Assembly (NCBI GenBank): GCA_023229135.1
Contig: JALNZT010000024.1
Coordinates: forward strand, 1-64,000
DNA length: 64,000 nt
Origin: Bacteroidales bacterium
Lineage (GTDB): Bacteria > Bacteroidota > Bacteroidia > Bacteroidales > F082
Direction of reading: 5' to 3'
The notes beneath the pieces were generated by a model. The model was given only the letters and a program-made list of their open reading frames with translations. It had not been told where the DNA came from and searched no databases. The position numbers and the translations under genes were made by a program. Numbering within the stretch: the first letter of the stretch is position 1; each line of letters opens with the position of its first letter. Of the stretch, positions 45,696-54,855 are shown piece after piece.

Positions 45696-46565
45696 TTAAC
45701 TTTTCTCCGCCCGCACAAACCGATTTTTGTCATGAAAGTCCTGAAAACACTGTGCGTTTGATAGCCCGTATTCAACAAAAACAGCCATCACTTCTTCAGC
45801 AAAAGCTTCATTGATTTCGACCCAAATACTACCACCAACATTAAGCATTTCGGCGGCCAGTTGTGCCAACGCACGATAAAACAACAGCGGATCTTCATCC
45901 GGAACAAAAAGTGCCAAACTTGGCTCCCACTCCGTTACATTTTTGTGCATCAACGCTTTTTCCGACAGCCTTACATAAGGCGGATTGCTTACAATTAAAT
46001 CGGCTTGCAGGCCAAGATAAAGCTGCTTTTCTGTTAAAAGATCAGCTTTGATAAAATCCACAGCAACTTCATGCAGTTTGGCATTTTCGCATGCCACTTC
46101 CAGCGCATCAGCACTCACATCAAAGGCAGTGACTTTCGCCTCTGGAAATTCAAGCGCCAAACTCACTGCGAGGCAGCCCGATCCTGTTCCAATATCAAGA
46201 ATTGTCAACGGATTTCGGCTTTTTTCTTTATCTATAATAAGATCAAGCAACTGTTCTGTCTCAGGCCGTGGAATCAAAGCGCCGGCTTTCGTGATAAACC
46301 GCCTGCCATAGAACGCTGTTTCGCCCAAAACGTATTGCAAAGGCCTGCTGCTCAGCAATTCTTTAACCGCAAAATGCAGTTGCAACAATTCTGATTCGTT
46401 CAGACGCAGCTCAGGTTGCAAGGCCATATTTATTTTGTCGAAACCAAAAAAATGCTTAATCAGCTGTTGCACCAGCTGCGCCGCTTCGCTTGCTTTATAT
46501 AACGGGACGAGAAGGCCGGCATAATAATCACGAACGGTTTTGAGCCGGTTTGAAGGCACTTTCAT
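45696..46565 (-). CDS. prmC: Release factor glutamine methyltransferase
   Basis: 289 aa. Methylates the GGQ glutamine of release factors RF1 and RF2. The N-terminal helical domain carries the family pattern SSRPLQYVLGETAFYGRRF, followed by IPRPETEQL. The SAM-binding motif is ILDIGTGSGCLAVSLAL (about 122-138) and the catalytic NPPY is in IVSNPPYVRLSEK (about 190). The length fits the family. It is followed 171 bp away, in the same direction, by the dihydroorotate dehydrogenase-like gene's end. Confidence 0.95.
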   Translation of the reverse strand: MKVPSNRLKTVRDYYAGLLVPLYKASEAAQLVQQLIKHFFGFDKINMALQPELRLNESELLQLHFAVKELLSSRPLQYVLGETAFYGRRFITKAGALIPRPETEQLLDLIIDKEKSRNPLTILDIGTGSGCLAVSLALEFPEAKVTAFDVSADALEVACENAKLHEVAVDFIKADLLTEKQLYLGLQADLIVSNPPYVRLSEKALMHKNVTEWEPSLALFVPDEDPLLFYRALAQLAAEMLNVGGSIWVEINEAFAEEVMAVFVEYGLSNAQCFQDFHDKNRFVRAEKS

Positions 46566-46736
46566 GCAATAATTTAATTTCTGTTAATCGCGGCAAAGCT
46601 ACCGATTACACGGCTGATAATTTTAAAAAGTAGTCTAAAATTCTCTTTCAGCAGAATTAAACCTGCTAAAACTTCCCGCCATCTGCTAAAAAAAGCCGCA
46701 CAAATTAGGCAGCTTTTTTTTTGGAAATTATCGCGT

Positions 46737-47750
46737 TTAACGCATGGGATATTTCTTGAAAATCTCACCGGATTTCATCAAAATATCAACGTATTGTGCT
46801 CTTTTGTAGGTAAAAGGATCTTTCAGTTTAGCCCTGGAAAGCTTTCCTCTGAAGTCTTCGATTTTCTCGTAATGACGGGACGCCATCCATGCTTCGATTT
46901 CTTCAAGCATTTTGGTGATTTGTTTTGGCCCGTTCTTATAAATGGTGCTTACTACCTGCACTGCATCTGCACCTGCAAGAAGCATTTTAACGACATCGGC
47001 ACCGGTAAAAATGCCCTGGCTGGCACAAACACTGCCTTTAATATTGCTATAAAGTAGTCCGGAAAAGCGCAGTGCCAGCCGGTTATCCTGTTCATTACTC
47101 AGGTTATAAGGGAAGTGATGGGTCTCGTTTTCGATATTGATGTCGGGCTGAAAAAGCCTGTTGAACAACACAAACCCATTAGCACCTTTTTTGTCCATTT
47201 CGCTGATCGTATAAAGCGGGTTGGTATAGAACAAGCTAAGCTTAACGCTTACAGGAATTTTCACTACCTTTTTCACCACTTCGATGATGTCGAGTTCCTC
47301 ATTAAGAATTCCCCGACCGTCCACATCAAACTCTACCGGTGCGGTATAAAAATTGAGTTCAAGCGCATCAGCACCTGCTTCTTCGAGTTTTTTTGCGTAT
47401 TCAATCCAGGTTTCGTCGTAAACGGCGTTCAAGCTGGCAATCAAAGGTATAGTAAGTGCTTTTTTGGCTGCAGCAAAATTCATTAGAAACTCTTGAGGGC
47501 CTGCCTCATAAAGATCATCCTGAAACAGATTTGTCATTTCAGCATTGCGCTCATTATAATCTGTCATTTCCTGATGCATCTCCAGATTTTCCAGCTGAAT
47601 CTGCTCCTCAAAAAGCGATTTATAAACAATTGCAGCGGCACCGGCCTGCTCTAATTTTTTCAACATTTGAATATCGGTAACCAAATTGCTGGCACCTACA
47701 ATAATGGGGTTTTTTAATTCAAGTCCCAGGTATTTCGTACTCAGGTTCAT
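46737..47750 (-). CDS. Dihydroorotate dehydrogenase-like flavoprotein
   Basis: 337-aa TIM-barrel FMN protein. It begins LSTKYLGLELKNPIIVGASN, has IPVSVKLSLFYTNP and ends with the FMN phosphate-binding pattern GIFTGADVVKMLLAGADAVQ followed by VVSTIYKNG. The substrate loop NFYTAPVE differs from true PyrD, so it is probably not a pyrimidine enzyme. It is divergent from nifJ with 234 bp between starts, an association seen in other anaerobes. A role linked to ferredoxin-dependent metabolism is inferred. Confidence 0.8.
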   Translation of the reverse strand: MNLSTKYLGLELKNPIIVGASNLVTDIQMLKKLEQAGAAAIVYKSLFEEQIQLENLEMHQEMTDYNERNAEMTNLFQDDLYEAGPQEFLMNFAAAKKALTIPLIASLNAVYDETWIEYAKKLEEAGADALELNFYTAPVEFDVDGRGILNEELDIIEVVKKVVKIPVSVKLSLFYTNPLYTISEMDKKGANGFVLFNRLFQPDINIENETHHFPYNLSNEQDNRLALRFSGLLYSNIKGSVCASQGIFTGADVVKMLLAGADAVQVVSTIYKNGPKQITKMLEEIEAWMASRHYEKIEDFRGKLSRAKLKDPFTYKRAQYVDILMKSGEIFKKYPMR

Positions 47751-47984
47751 AGTGTTATAATTTTTTTAAAGATTTACAAATTTAGCCTGTTGCTTTTGAT
47801 GGGTAAAAGTACATCTTTTTAGAATGACTATTGGCAAAAGTGCTAATCTAAAATCATTATAAATTAGGGTGTTGGGCTTTGTTTAGAGGCAATCTACACA
47901 GGCTCAATGTCATTAATTAGTAATTTCGCACTGAAACTTATCACAGCTTCACGAACTACGTAAAAGCTTAAATTTTAACAAGAT

Positions 47985-50900
47985 ATGAAAATGAAAAAAA
48001 AGTTTATAACCTGCGATGGTAATTATGCAGCGGCACACGTTGCGTATATGTTTAGCGAAGTTGCGGCTATTTATCCCATTACGCCCTCATCCACTATGGC
48101 AGAGTATGTTGACGAATGGGCATCTCATGGCAAAAAAAATATTTTTGACGAAACGGTTCACGTAGCCACAATGCAATCAGAAGGTGGAGCAGCCGGAGCA
48201 GTTCACGGCTCACTTCAGGCCGGTGCTTTAACTACAACTTTCACGGCTTCACAGGGTCTACTACTGATGGTGCCGAATATGTATAAGATTTCCGGAGAAC
48301 TATTGCCTGCCGTTTTTCACGTGAGTGCACGCAGTCTTGCCGCTCAGGCACTTTCAATTTTTGGCGACCACAGCGACGTAATGAGTACCCGCCAAACTGG
48401 TTTTGCGATGCTGGCTACCGGTAGTGTTCAGGAAATCATGGATCTTGCAGCTATTGCTCACCTTGCAGCCATCAAATCACGCATCCCATTCCTGCATTTC
48501 TTCGACGGTTTCCGCACCTCTCACGAAATTCAAAAGGTAGAATACTTCGATACTGAGGAGCTAAAACATATGGTTGACTGGGAAGCTATTCAAAGATTCA
48601 GAGACAATTCACTAAGCCCCGAACGCCCTGTTACCAGAGGAACAGCTCAAAACCCGGATATTTATTTCCAGACACGTGAAGCTGCAAATCGTTTCTACGA
48701 TCCTATTCCTGATTTGGTGGAAGAATATATGCAGGAAATTAACAAACTGACCGGACGCGAATACCATCCGTTTACCTATTATGGTGCACCCGATGCCGAA
48801 CATGTTATTATCGCCATGGGTTCCGTTACCGAGACTATCCGCGAAACCATCGACTACTTGGTAGCTAAAGGAGAAAAAGTTGGTCTGATTGCCGTACATT
48901 TGTATCGTCCGTTCTCGGCAAAATACTTCCTAAATGTTATGCCTGAAACAGTAAAACGTATTGCTGTTCTGGATCGCACCAAAGAACCAGGTGCCAATGG
49001 CGAACCTTTATATCTTGACGTAAAAGAGCTTTATTATGGCAGGAAAAACGCACCGGAAATCGTTGGCGGGCGTTATGGGCTCAGCTCAAAGGATACTACA
49101 CCATCCATGATCATGTCAGTGTATGAAAACCTGAAAATGAAGGAGCCGAAGAATCAATTTACTGTTGGTATAGTTGATGATGTTACTTTTAAATCACTTC
49201 CATTGCTGCCTGAGATGAGTATAGCATCTAAAGGAACTTATGCGGCCAAATTCTACGGAATTGGAGCTGACGGAACCGTTGGTGCCAACAAAAACTCTAT
49301 TAAAATTATCGGAGAAACAACCGACAAATACGTGCAGGCTTATTTTGCTTACGACTCCAAAAAATCAGGCGGCGTAACGACTTCTCACCTGCGCTTTGGC
49401 GACACGCCCATCCGCTCCACCTACTTGGTCGGCACACCTGACTTTGTTGCTTGCCACGTGCCTTCTTATCTGAGTAAATACAATGTGCTGAAAGGCCTTA
49501 GGAAATACGGCACTTTCCTGCTCAACAGCACTTGGGATGCCGAAGAAACTCAGCAGAGACTGCCTAACAACGTTAAAAAATACTTAGCCGAAAACAATAT
49601 TAACTTCTACATCATCAATGCTACACGTATTGCCGAAGAGATAGGATTAGGAGGCCGCACCAACACCATTATGCAATCAGCTTTCTTTAAAGTTGCCGAA
49701 ATCATTCCTTACGAACAATCTGTCGAAAAGATGAAAGCTTTCATCCTGAAATCATATGGAAACAAAGGCGAAGAGATTGTAAGAATGAATAACGCTGCTG
49801 TTGATCGTGGTGGAGAGGTAGAAAAAGTTAATGTTCCTGCCGCATGGACCAAGCTTGAAAAAGAAGCACGCGAATTCGATAGCAATGTTCCTGATTTTAT
49901 CCGTAATGTGGTGCAACCTGTCAACGCTATGAACGGCGACGATCTCCCGGTTAGCGCATTTTTAGGTCGCGAAGACGGTACTTTCCCCGCTGGCACTACT
50001 GTTTACGAAAAACGCGGTATCGGTGTAACTGTGCCGGAATGGATTCCTGAAAACTGTATTCAGTGTAACCAGTGCGCTTATGTTTGTCCTCACGCAGCTA
50101 TCCGCCCCTTCTTAGTGAATGCCGAAGAGGAAGCTAATCTGCCCGAAGGAACCACACTGCTCGAAACCAAAGGCAAATTTGTACCGCTTAAATACCGCAT
50201 ACAGGTCAGTCCATTAGACTGTACCGCTTGCGGCAACTGCGTAGATGTTTGTCCTTCGAAAGAAAAATCACTGGTGATGGAGAGCTTAGAAAGTCAGGAA
50301 GCTGAAATAGGCCGCTGGGTTTATTTCGCCAATAACATCTCCTATAAAGATACGGTTGTTGATAAATTCCAATCCGTAAAAAATAGTCAGTTCGCACAAC
50401 CGCTATTTGAGTTTTCAGGCGCCTGTGCCGGCTGTGGCGAAACACCTTATATCAAGACGATTACACAGCTTTTTGGCGACCGCATGATGGTGGCCAATGC
50501 TACGGGTTGTTCTTCCATTTATGGTGGATCAGCGCCAAGCATGCCTTATTGTACAAACGAAAAAGGAGAAGGGCCGGCATGGGCAAACTCACTGTTTGAA
50601 GACAACGCAGAGTATGGCTATGGCATGGCCACTGCCGTTAACAAGATGCGCGAGCGCATAGCCGAACGGATGCAGGAAGCTATGAACTCGAAAATTAGTG
50701 CCGAGCGCAAAGCAGCTTTCCAAAACTGGATGGATACGGCTAACGATGCCGAAGCTTCACGCGAATCTTCAGCAAAATTAGTGGAGGTATTGACCGGCTG
50801 TGATGACGACCTGGCCAAAGAGCTGCTGGCTTTGAAACAGTTTTTTGTAAAGAAATCAATGTGGATCTTTGGTGGCGACGGCTGGGCTTATGACATCGGC

Positions 50901-51518
50901 TTCGGCGGATTGGATCATGTGTTGGCCAGTGGCGAAGACATCAACGTATTGGTTATGGACACCGAGGTTTATTCCAACACAGGTGGCCAGGCTTCAAAAG
51001 CTACGCCAATGGGCGCTGTAGCCAAATTTGCAACTTCAGGCAAGAAAGTTAAAAAGAAAGACTTAGGCGCCATGATGATGTCTTACGGCTATATTTATGT
51101 GGCACAGGTTGCTATGGGAGCCAGCCAGAGTCAGTTCTTCAAAGCACTGAAGGAAGCAGAAGCTTTCCCCGGTCCATCCATCATAATCGCCTACTCGCCC
51201 TGTATCAACCACGGTTTAAAAATTGGTATGGGAAAAAGCCAACAACAGACAAAACTAGCCGTTGAAAGTGGCTATTGGCAGATGTATCGCTTCAACCCCG
51301 CTTTGGAGGAAGAAGGCAAAAACCCCTTCCAGCTCGACTCTAAAGAACCGGATTGGGATAAATACAAGGACTTCATCTATAGCGAAGTAAGGTATTCTTC
51401 TTTGAAGAAAACATTCCCGCAGGAATCACTAAAGCTCGGTGAAATTGCCCTGGAAAATGCAAAATGGCGCTACAATTATTACAAACGTTTGGAAGCCATG
51501 GATTACGAAACGAAATAA
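47985..51518 (+). CDS. nifJ: Pyruvate:ferredoxin (flavodoxin) oxidoreductase
   Basis: 1177-aa single-chain enzyme that converts pyruvate and CoA to acetyl-CoA and CO2 with reduction of ferredoxin. Domains in order: pyruvate-binding domain (AAAHVAYMFSEVAAIYPITP), gamma domain (about 420-640), two [4Fe-4S] clusters (CIQCNQCAYVCPH near residue 690 and CTACGNCVDVCP near 745), CAGCGETPYIK for the third cluster, and the thiamine diphosphate site GDGWAYDIGFGG then DTEVYSNTGGQASKATP. The length matches the homodimeric form. ATG at 47985 is used; the in-frame ATG two codons later is possible. The enzyme points to anaerobic or fermentative life. Confidence 0.97.
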   Translation: MKMKKKFITCDGNYAAAHVAYMFSEVAAIYPITPSSTMAEYVDEWASHGKKNIFDETVHVATMQSEGGAAGAVHGSLQAGALTTTFTASQGLLLMVPNMYKISGELLPAVFHVSARSLAAQALSIFGDHSDVMSTRQTGFAMLATGSVQEIMDLAAIAHLAAIKSRIPFLHFFDGFRTSHEIQKVEYFDTEELKHMVDWEAIQRFRDNSLSPERPVTRGTAQNPDIYFQTREAANRFYDPIPDLVEEYMQEINKLTGREYHPFTYYGAPDAEHVIIAMGSVTETIRETIDYLVAKGEKVGLIAVHLYRPFSAKYFLNVMPETVKRIAVLDRTKEPGANGEPLYLDVKELYYGRKNAPEIVGGRYGLSSKDTTPSMIMSVYENLKMKEPKNQFTVGIVDDVTFKSLPLLPEMSIASKGTYAAKFYGIGADGTVGANKNSIKIIGETTDKYVQAYFAYDSKKSGGVTTSHLRFGDTPIRSTYLVGTPDFVACHVPSYLSKYNVLKGLRKYGTFLLNSTWDAEETQQRLPNNVKKYLAENNINFYIINATRIAEEIGLGGRTNTIMQSAFFKVAEIIPYEQSVEKMKAFILKSYGNKGEEIVRMNNAAVDRGGEVEKVNVPAAWTKLEKEAREFDSNVPDFIRNVVQPVNAMNGDDLPVSAFLGREDGTFPAGTTVYEKRGIGVTVPEWIPENCIQCNQCAYVCPHAAIRPFLVNAEEEANLPEGTTLLETKGKFVPLKYRIQVSPLDCTACGNCVDVCPSKEKSLVMESLESQEAEIGRWVYFANNISYKDTVVDKFQSVKNSQFAQPLFEFSGACAGCGETPYIKTITQLFGDRMMVANATGCSSIYGGSAPSMPYCTNEKGEGPAWANSLFEDNAEYGYGMATAVNKMRERIAERMQEAMNSKISAERKAAFQNWMDTANDAEASRESSAKLVEVLTGCDDDLAKELLALKQFFVKKSMWIFGGDGWAYDIGFGGLDHVLASGEDINVLVMDTEVYSNTGGQASKATPMGAVAKFATSGKKVKKKDLGAMMMSYGYIYVAQVAMGASQSQFFKALKEAEAFPGPSIIIAYSPCINHGLKIGMGKSQQQTKLAVESGYWQMYRFNPALEEEGKNPFQLDSKEPDWDKYKDFIYSEVRYSSLKKTFPQESLKLGEIALENAKWRYNYYKRLEAMDYETK

Positions 51519-51536
51519 TTTTTCGTAAAACTTTTA

Positions 51537-51568
51537 AAGCCGAACCCTAAACAAGTTCGGCTTTTTTT
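51537..51568 (+). terminator. Rho-independent terminator of nifJ
   Basis: AAGCCGAAC (51537-51545) pairs with GTTCGGCTT (51555-51563), followed by T residues. Confidence 0.9.
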
Positions 51569-51603
51569 TATCTTAGTAAAAAATTTACTAAAAATACAAA
51601 TCA

Positions 51604-52398
51604 ATGAAATACAGTACTTTAAGCTTTATTGTAGGCCTTAGTCTTTTGTTTTCGTCCTGCCAAGGCCCTGTGAATCACCATCACGCACCGGCACATGGCA
51701 CGCATCCCGGCTTGTTTGCCACTTTATTTCAACAGCAATCAGCTGAGTACAAAGCACTTTGCTACCAAGCGTTTAATATCGCTGAATTGCGCTTAAACGA
51801 AAGGCTGAAAGATAAAATTGAAAAACCACTCGCCATCGTGGTTGACATTGACGAAACTGTGCTCGACAACAGTCCCTACCAGGCACAAGGAATTTTAGAT
51901 CATTTTGATTATCCCGTGAAGTGGGATGTATGGATGAATTCAGCCTCAGCCGAAGTTGTGCCAGGCGCACTGGAGTTTTTAAAGGATGCCAGTGCCCGTG
52001 GCGTGAAGATTTTTTACATCTCAAACCGCAAGGAGATCTACAGAGATCCCACACTTAAAAACCTGAAAGACTTAGAATTCCCGGATGCCGTAAATGAAAA
52101 CATTTTGCTTCTGAGCGATGAAAAGGACAAAGAGCCACGCCGCCAACAAGTGATGCAGAATTATGAAATACTGATGTTGATGGGTGACAATCTGGGAGAT
52201 TTTCACAGCGTTTTTGATGCAACCGATGCACAGCTTAGGGAAGTTTTTATGCTCGAAAACCTCACAAATTTTGGCAAAAACTGGATAGTACTTCCCAACC
52301 CGGTTTATGGCACCTGGATGGAAGCGCTACCGGGAATGAAAGAAGCCCGCGAGCACAAGGACAACGCCTATTTAGAAAAAGGATTGAAGGGATTTTAA
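51604..52398 (+). CDS. 5'-nucleotidase, lipoprotein e(P4) family
   Basis: 264-aa class C acid phosphatase of the HAD superfamily, active on nucleoside monophosphates such as NMN and AMP at the outer membrane. The lipobox is LLFSSC with Cys19 as the lipidated residue. The catalytic DxD is in AIVVDIDETVLDNSPYQ (about 76-92). HAD motif II/III regions are FYISNRKE and MLMGDNLGDF. It has a His-rich spacer after the lipobox (HHHAPAHGTH). The short WDVWMNSASAEVVPGALEF motif and the tail match the e(P4) family well. Followed by a terminator. Confidence 0.93.
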   Translation: MKYSTLSFIVGLSLLFSSCQGPVNHHHAPAHGTHPGLFATLFQQQSAEYKALCYQAFNIAELRLNERLKDKIEKPLAIVVDIDETVLDNSPYQAQGILDHFDYPVKWDVWMNSASAEVVPGALEFLKDASARGVKIFYISNRKEIYRDPTLKNLKDLEFPDAVNENILLLSDEKDKEPRRQQVMQNYEILMLMGDNLGDFHSVFDATDAQLREVFMLENLTNFGKNWIVLPNPVYGTWMEALPGMKEAREHKDNAYLEKGLKGF

Positions 52399-52626
52399 GT
52401 TAAAATATCACGAAAGATGATGCCCTATTAACCACAGAATCAGTGCGTCAAGGAGTTTTAACTTTTAAAAACCTACACCACGATAAAACCAGGATGAAAT
52501 TAATCGTCCTGCTTTTTTTTAACTCTAAAACCATTCAACAATTACGCACAAACAGCAAGCGGAATTACTTATTCAATAGTAAATAGACGGGAATCCAAGC
52601 CAAACTGCTCACAAAGTTTGCAGACA
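52399..52626 (+). other. Intergenic stretch with a terminator, before the first leader repeat
   Basis: Contains a rho-independent terminator for the e(P4) nucleotidase gene (CAGGATG 52490-52496 with CGTCCTG 52505-52511, then Ts to 52520) and about 105 bp with no recognisable feature. A short hydrophobic frame on the minus strand (52562-52660) has no start and is not counted. Confidence 0.65.
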
Positions 52627-52890
52627 GCAGCACCGAAACTACAAAGCTGGTGAAGTATTAACCGTGAAGCAGGCTATTTTGAAGGTTTCTAAATTACATT
52701 AATACATAACTTTTCCAGTATTACTTATCCTATTTAGGATTATATTTGTTTTTCAATTAGCTCAAAAACAAAGCAACAAAAATGTATATAACTGACAAAC
52801 AGCAACTTACCCCCCCCATTTCAAAAGACCTGCGTATAGAGCAGATGTCAATCATGCCGGGGTTGCGGTTCTTGCAGTCAATTACAGTTT
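52627..52890 (+). promoter_or_regulatory. Leader repeat A: promoter plus conserved 5' leader, before the small secreted protein gene
   Basis: 264 bp repeated almost unchanged as copy B (55568-55832). It holds a TATATTTG -7 box (52741-52748), then 37 nt downstream the conserved element beginning TATATAACTGACAAACAGC (52785-52817), which ends in eight C (52810-52817). A highly conserved block follows with the short hairpin CTGC-gtataga-GCAG and ends at CAATTACAGTTT. Past the repeat, a 9-bp stem GGCTGTCTG/CAGACAGCC (52950-52976) without a T-run lies before the ATG at 53028. The leader is therefore about 270 nt, unusually long. Confidence 0.75.
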
Positions 52891-53027
52891 GTCAACTTTC
52901 AAAAACAAGCATATTTTTTTGTTGGGGAAGAATAAATTTGATAAACAATGGCTGTCTGTAACCCAATCAGACAGCCAAAGTAAAATGTGCTATTTCCTAA
53001 AGATTTGTTTAATTTAATTTAGTCAAA

Positions 53028-53477
53028 ATGAAAAAATATAAGTTTTTAATAGTCTTACTGATCCCTGTAGCTATGCTCGCATTAAAACTATCTGCTTTTA
53101 GCCTTCAGAATGATGACGAGGAGCAGTTCCAGTGCTCTCAATATGGTACGGTTGAAGTGAATTACAATGGGAATCAAGGCTGTCCGTATGCTTTCGATTT
53201 CAACTCACTGGTTAGTAGCAGTTGTGAATTAGAGGATATAGATTTGGATAGAAATACCCCAGGAATACAACATTATTTTGAAGGGTTTACGAGCGTAACT
53301 TGGACAAATGGAGATGATGGTATCATACATATGCTGCCCAAAAGTGGATACGGAGGACAGGGTTTCACTGTTTCAAATGATGTAATTGTTCATTTCACGA
53401 ACAATACTACTGAATCCCCAACATGGACGATGTATGTCAATTCCTTTGGCGGACCCTATCCGGCTCCGTGTTATTAG
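53028..53477 (+). CDS. Small secreted protein of unknown function behind leader A
   Basis: 149 aa. Signal peptide KKYKFLIVLLIPVAMLALK. The mature part is acidic near its start (QNDDEEQF) and predicted to be mostly beta strand, with four cysteines (36, 52, 66, 148) that could pair. It has no T9SS sorting domain and no motif I recognise. It may be a small folded adhesin-like or antimicrobial-like product, but nothing in the sequence decides. A strong terminator follows before the FISUMP gene. Confidence 0.7.
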   Translation: MKKYKFLIVLLIPVAMLALKLSAFSLQNDDEEQFQCSQYGTVEVNYNGNQGCPYAFDFNSLVSSSCELEDIDLDRNTPGIQHYFEGFTSVTWTNGDDGIIHMLPKSGYGGQGFTVSNDVIVHFTNNTTESPTWTMYVNSFGGPYPAPCY

Positions 53478-53485
53478 CTTTTTTA

Positions 53486-53525
53486 CCAAGCTGTCAGGAT
53501 TTAATTCTGACAGCTTGGATTTTTA
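53486..53525 (+). terminator. Rho-independent terminator between small secreted protein and FISUMP gene
   Basis: CCAAGCTGTCAG (53486-53497) and CTGACAGCTTGG (53507-53518) form a perfect 12-bp stem, followed by ATTTTTAAT. Confidence 0.85.
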
Positions 53526-53544
53526 ATCTATTAATTAGAAGTAT

Positions 53545-54855
53545 ATGAAAAAAATACAATATTGCTTGCTGCTGTTTCAAATAATCATCTTGGGCAATAG
53601 CTTAAACGCACAACAAAACCTCGAGATAAGCTTCGAAGGGCATTATTACGGTCAGGCAGTTAAGCTGGATAGTGTGCTGATCAGAAACATTACCAAAGGC
53701 TGTGACACCATCCTTTACAGTCCGGATACGATTTTAGTATTGGATTATGCCGTTGGTTTGCCGACCACAGTACAGCAGGAGGAGGTTTTTAGTCTTTCGC
53801 AAAACTATCCCAATCCTGTTGCCGGAGGCAAAACAAAATTTGAGGTATTTATGCCCGAAGCTGGCAGGCTTAGTTTGACAGCCACACTGCTTAGTGGTCA
53901 AAGCTTTGCCCACTTTGATCAGGAAATTGGACAAGGCAGACACCTTTTTTCCTATTTCCCGCCTGCAAAAGGCATATCCATAATCCGGGCTTCTAACGGC
54001 ATTTCAAGTCAATATATTAAAATCATTCAACCTTCTGTTCCGCTTGCAGTGGCTGAGAAGCTGGTTTATGAAAGCTCGCTGGGTAAACCGACCAACAAAG
54101 CAGTTGCAGCATCAGGCTTTGAATACAATTGGGGCGATACCCTTTGGTACGTGGCTTACAGCATAAGCCCTTTTGGTATTGTAGCCAGTGATGTGCTTGA
54201 AGGATCGCCCGACATCAACAGCCATATGAGCTTTGCGATGATTGAGGGATTGCCCTGCCCGGGAACCGAAGCAGTGAAGCATGCCGGAAAATTATATGCA
54301 ACAGTAATGATCGAAGGGGGTTGCTGGCTTAAGGAAAACCTTAATATCGGCACTATGATACACAGCGATTCTACCATGACAGACAATGGGGTAATCGAAA
54401 AATATTGCTATGATAACGATCCGGGCAATTGCAGGGAATATGGTGGGTTGTATCAATGGGACGAGCTAATGAATTATACGCAGGGAGACGGTTCGCAAGG
54501 CATTTGTCCGCAGGGTTGGCATGTCACTTCCATTGAGGAATGGAATGACCTAACGGACATACATTCGGGCTATACCCTCAAGGAAAGAGGGCATTTGCAT
54601 TGGATTGAAGGAAATATTGCAACTAATTCAACAGGTTTGACCATCTTTGGAAGTGGTTATAAATGGTGGAGTGATGGTTCTTTTGAGCAATTTAACACAT
54701 ATACTTCATTTTATACTTCCACTGAACTACCATCTCCACCATCATGGGGAGTTTGGTTCAAAGGTTTCTTTTATAACTCAGGTGGGTCAGAATCAGGTAA
54801 TGCCTATACTACGCATGGTTGTTCAGTAAGGTGCATAAAAGACAACATAAAATAG
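53545..54855 (+). CDS. FISUMP-domain secreted protein with internal sorting-domain-like segment
   Basis: 436 aa with a signal peptide (QYCLLLFQIIILGNSLNAQQ). The C-terminal ~190 residues are a FISUMP domain (Fibrobacter succinogenes major paralogous domain): WLKENLNIGT, YGGLYQWDELMNY, then GICPQGWHVTSIEEWNDL and SVRCIKD at the end. Residues 82-165 read FSLSQNYPNPVAGGKTKFEV and then a beta sandwich, just like a T9SS type A sorting domain, but in the middle of the protein instead of at its end. No C-terminal sorting domain follows. It is 67 bp after the small secreted protein gene and separated from it by a terminator; it has no leader repeat of its own. Confidence 0.82.
   Translation: MKKIQYCLLLFQIIILGNSLNAQQNLEISFEGHYYGQAVKLDSVLIRNITKGCDTILYSPDTILVLDYAVGLPTTVQQEEVFSLSQNYPNPVAGGKTKFEVFMPEAGRLSLTATLLSGQSFAHFDQEIGQGRHLFSYFPPAKGISIIRASNGISSQYIKIIQPSVPLAVAEKLVYESSLGKPTNKAVAASGFEYNWGDTLWYVAYSISPFGIVASDVLEGSPDINSHMSFAMIEGLPCPGTEAVKHAGKLYATVMIEGGCWLKENLNIGTMIHSDSTMTDNGVIEKYCYDNDPGNCREYGGLYQWDELMNYTQGDGSQGICPQGWHVTSIEEWNDLTDIHSGYTLKERGHLHWIEGNIATNSTGLTIFGSGYKWWSDGSFEQFNTYTSFYTSTELPSPPSWGVWFKGFFYNSGGSESGNAYTTHGCSVRCIKDNIK

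Noticed and set aside
52562..52660. Hydrophobic minus-strand frame ending in NK and a stop
   Set aside because: Preceded by a stop codon and no start; the shared part ends where leader copy B differs. Taken as chance.
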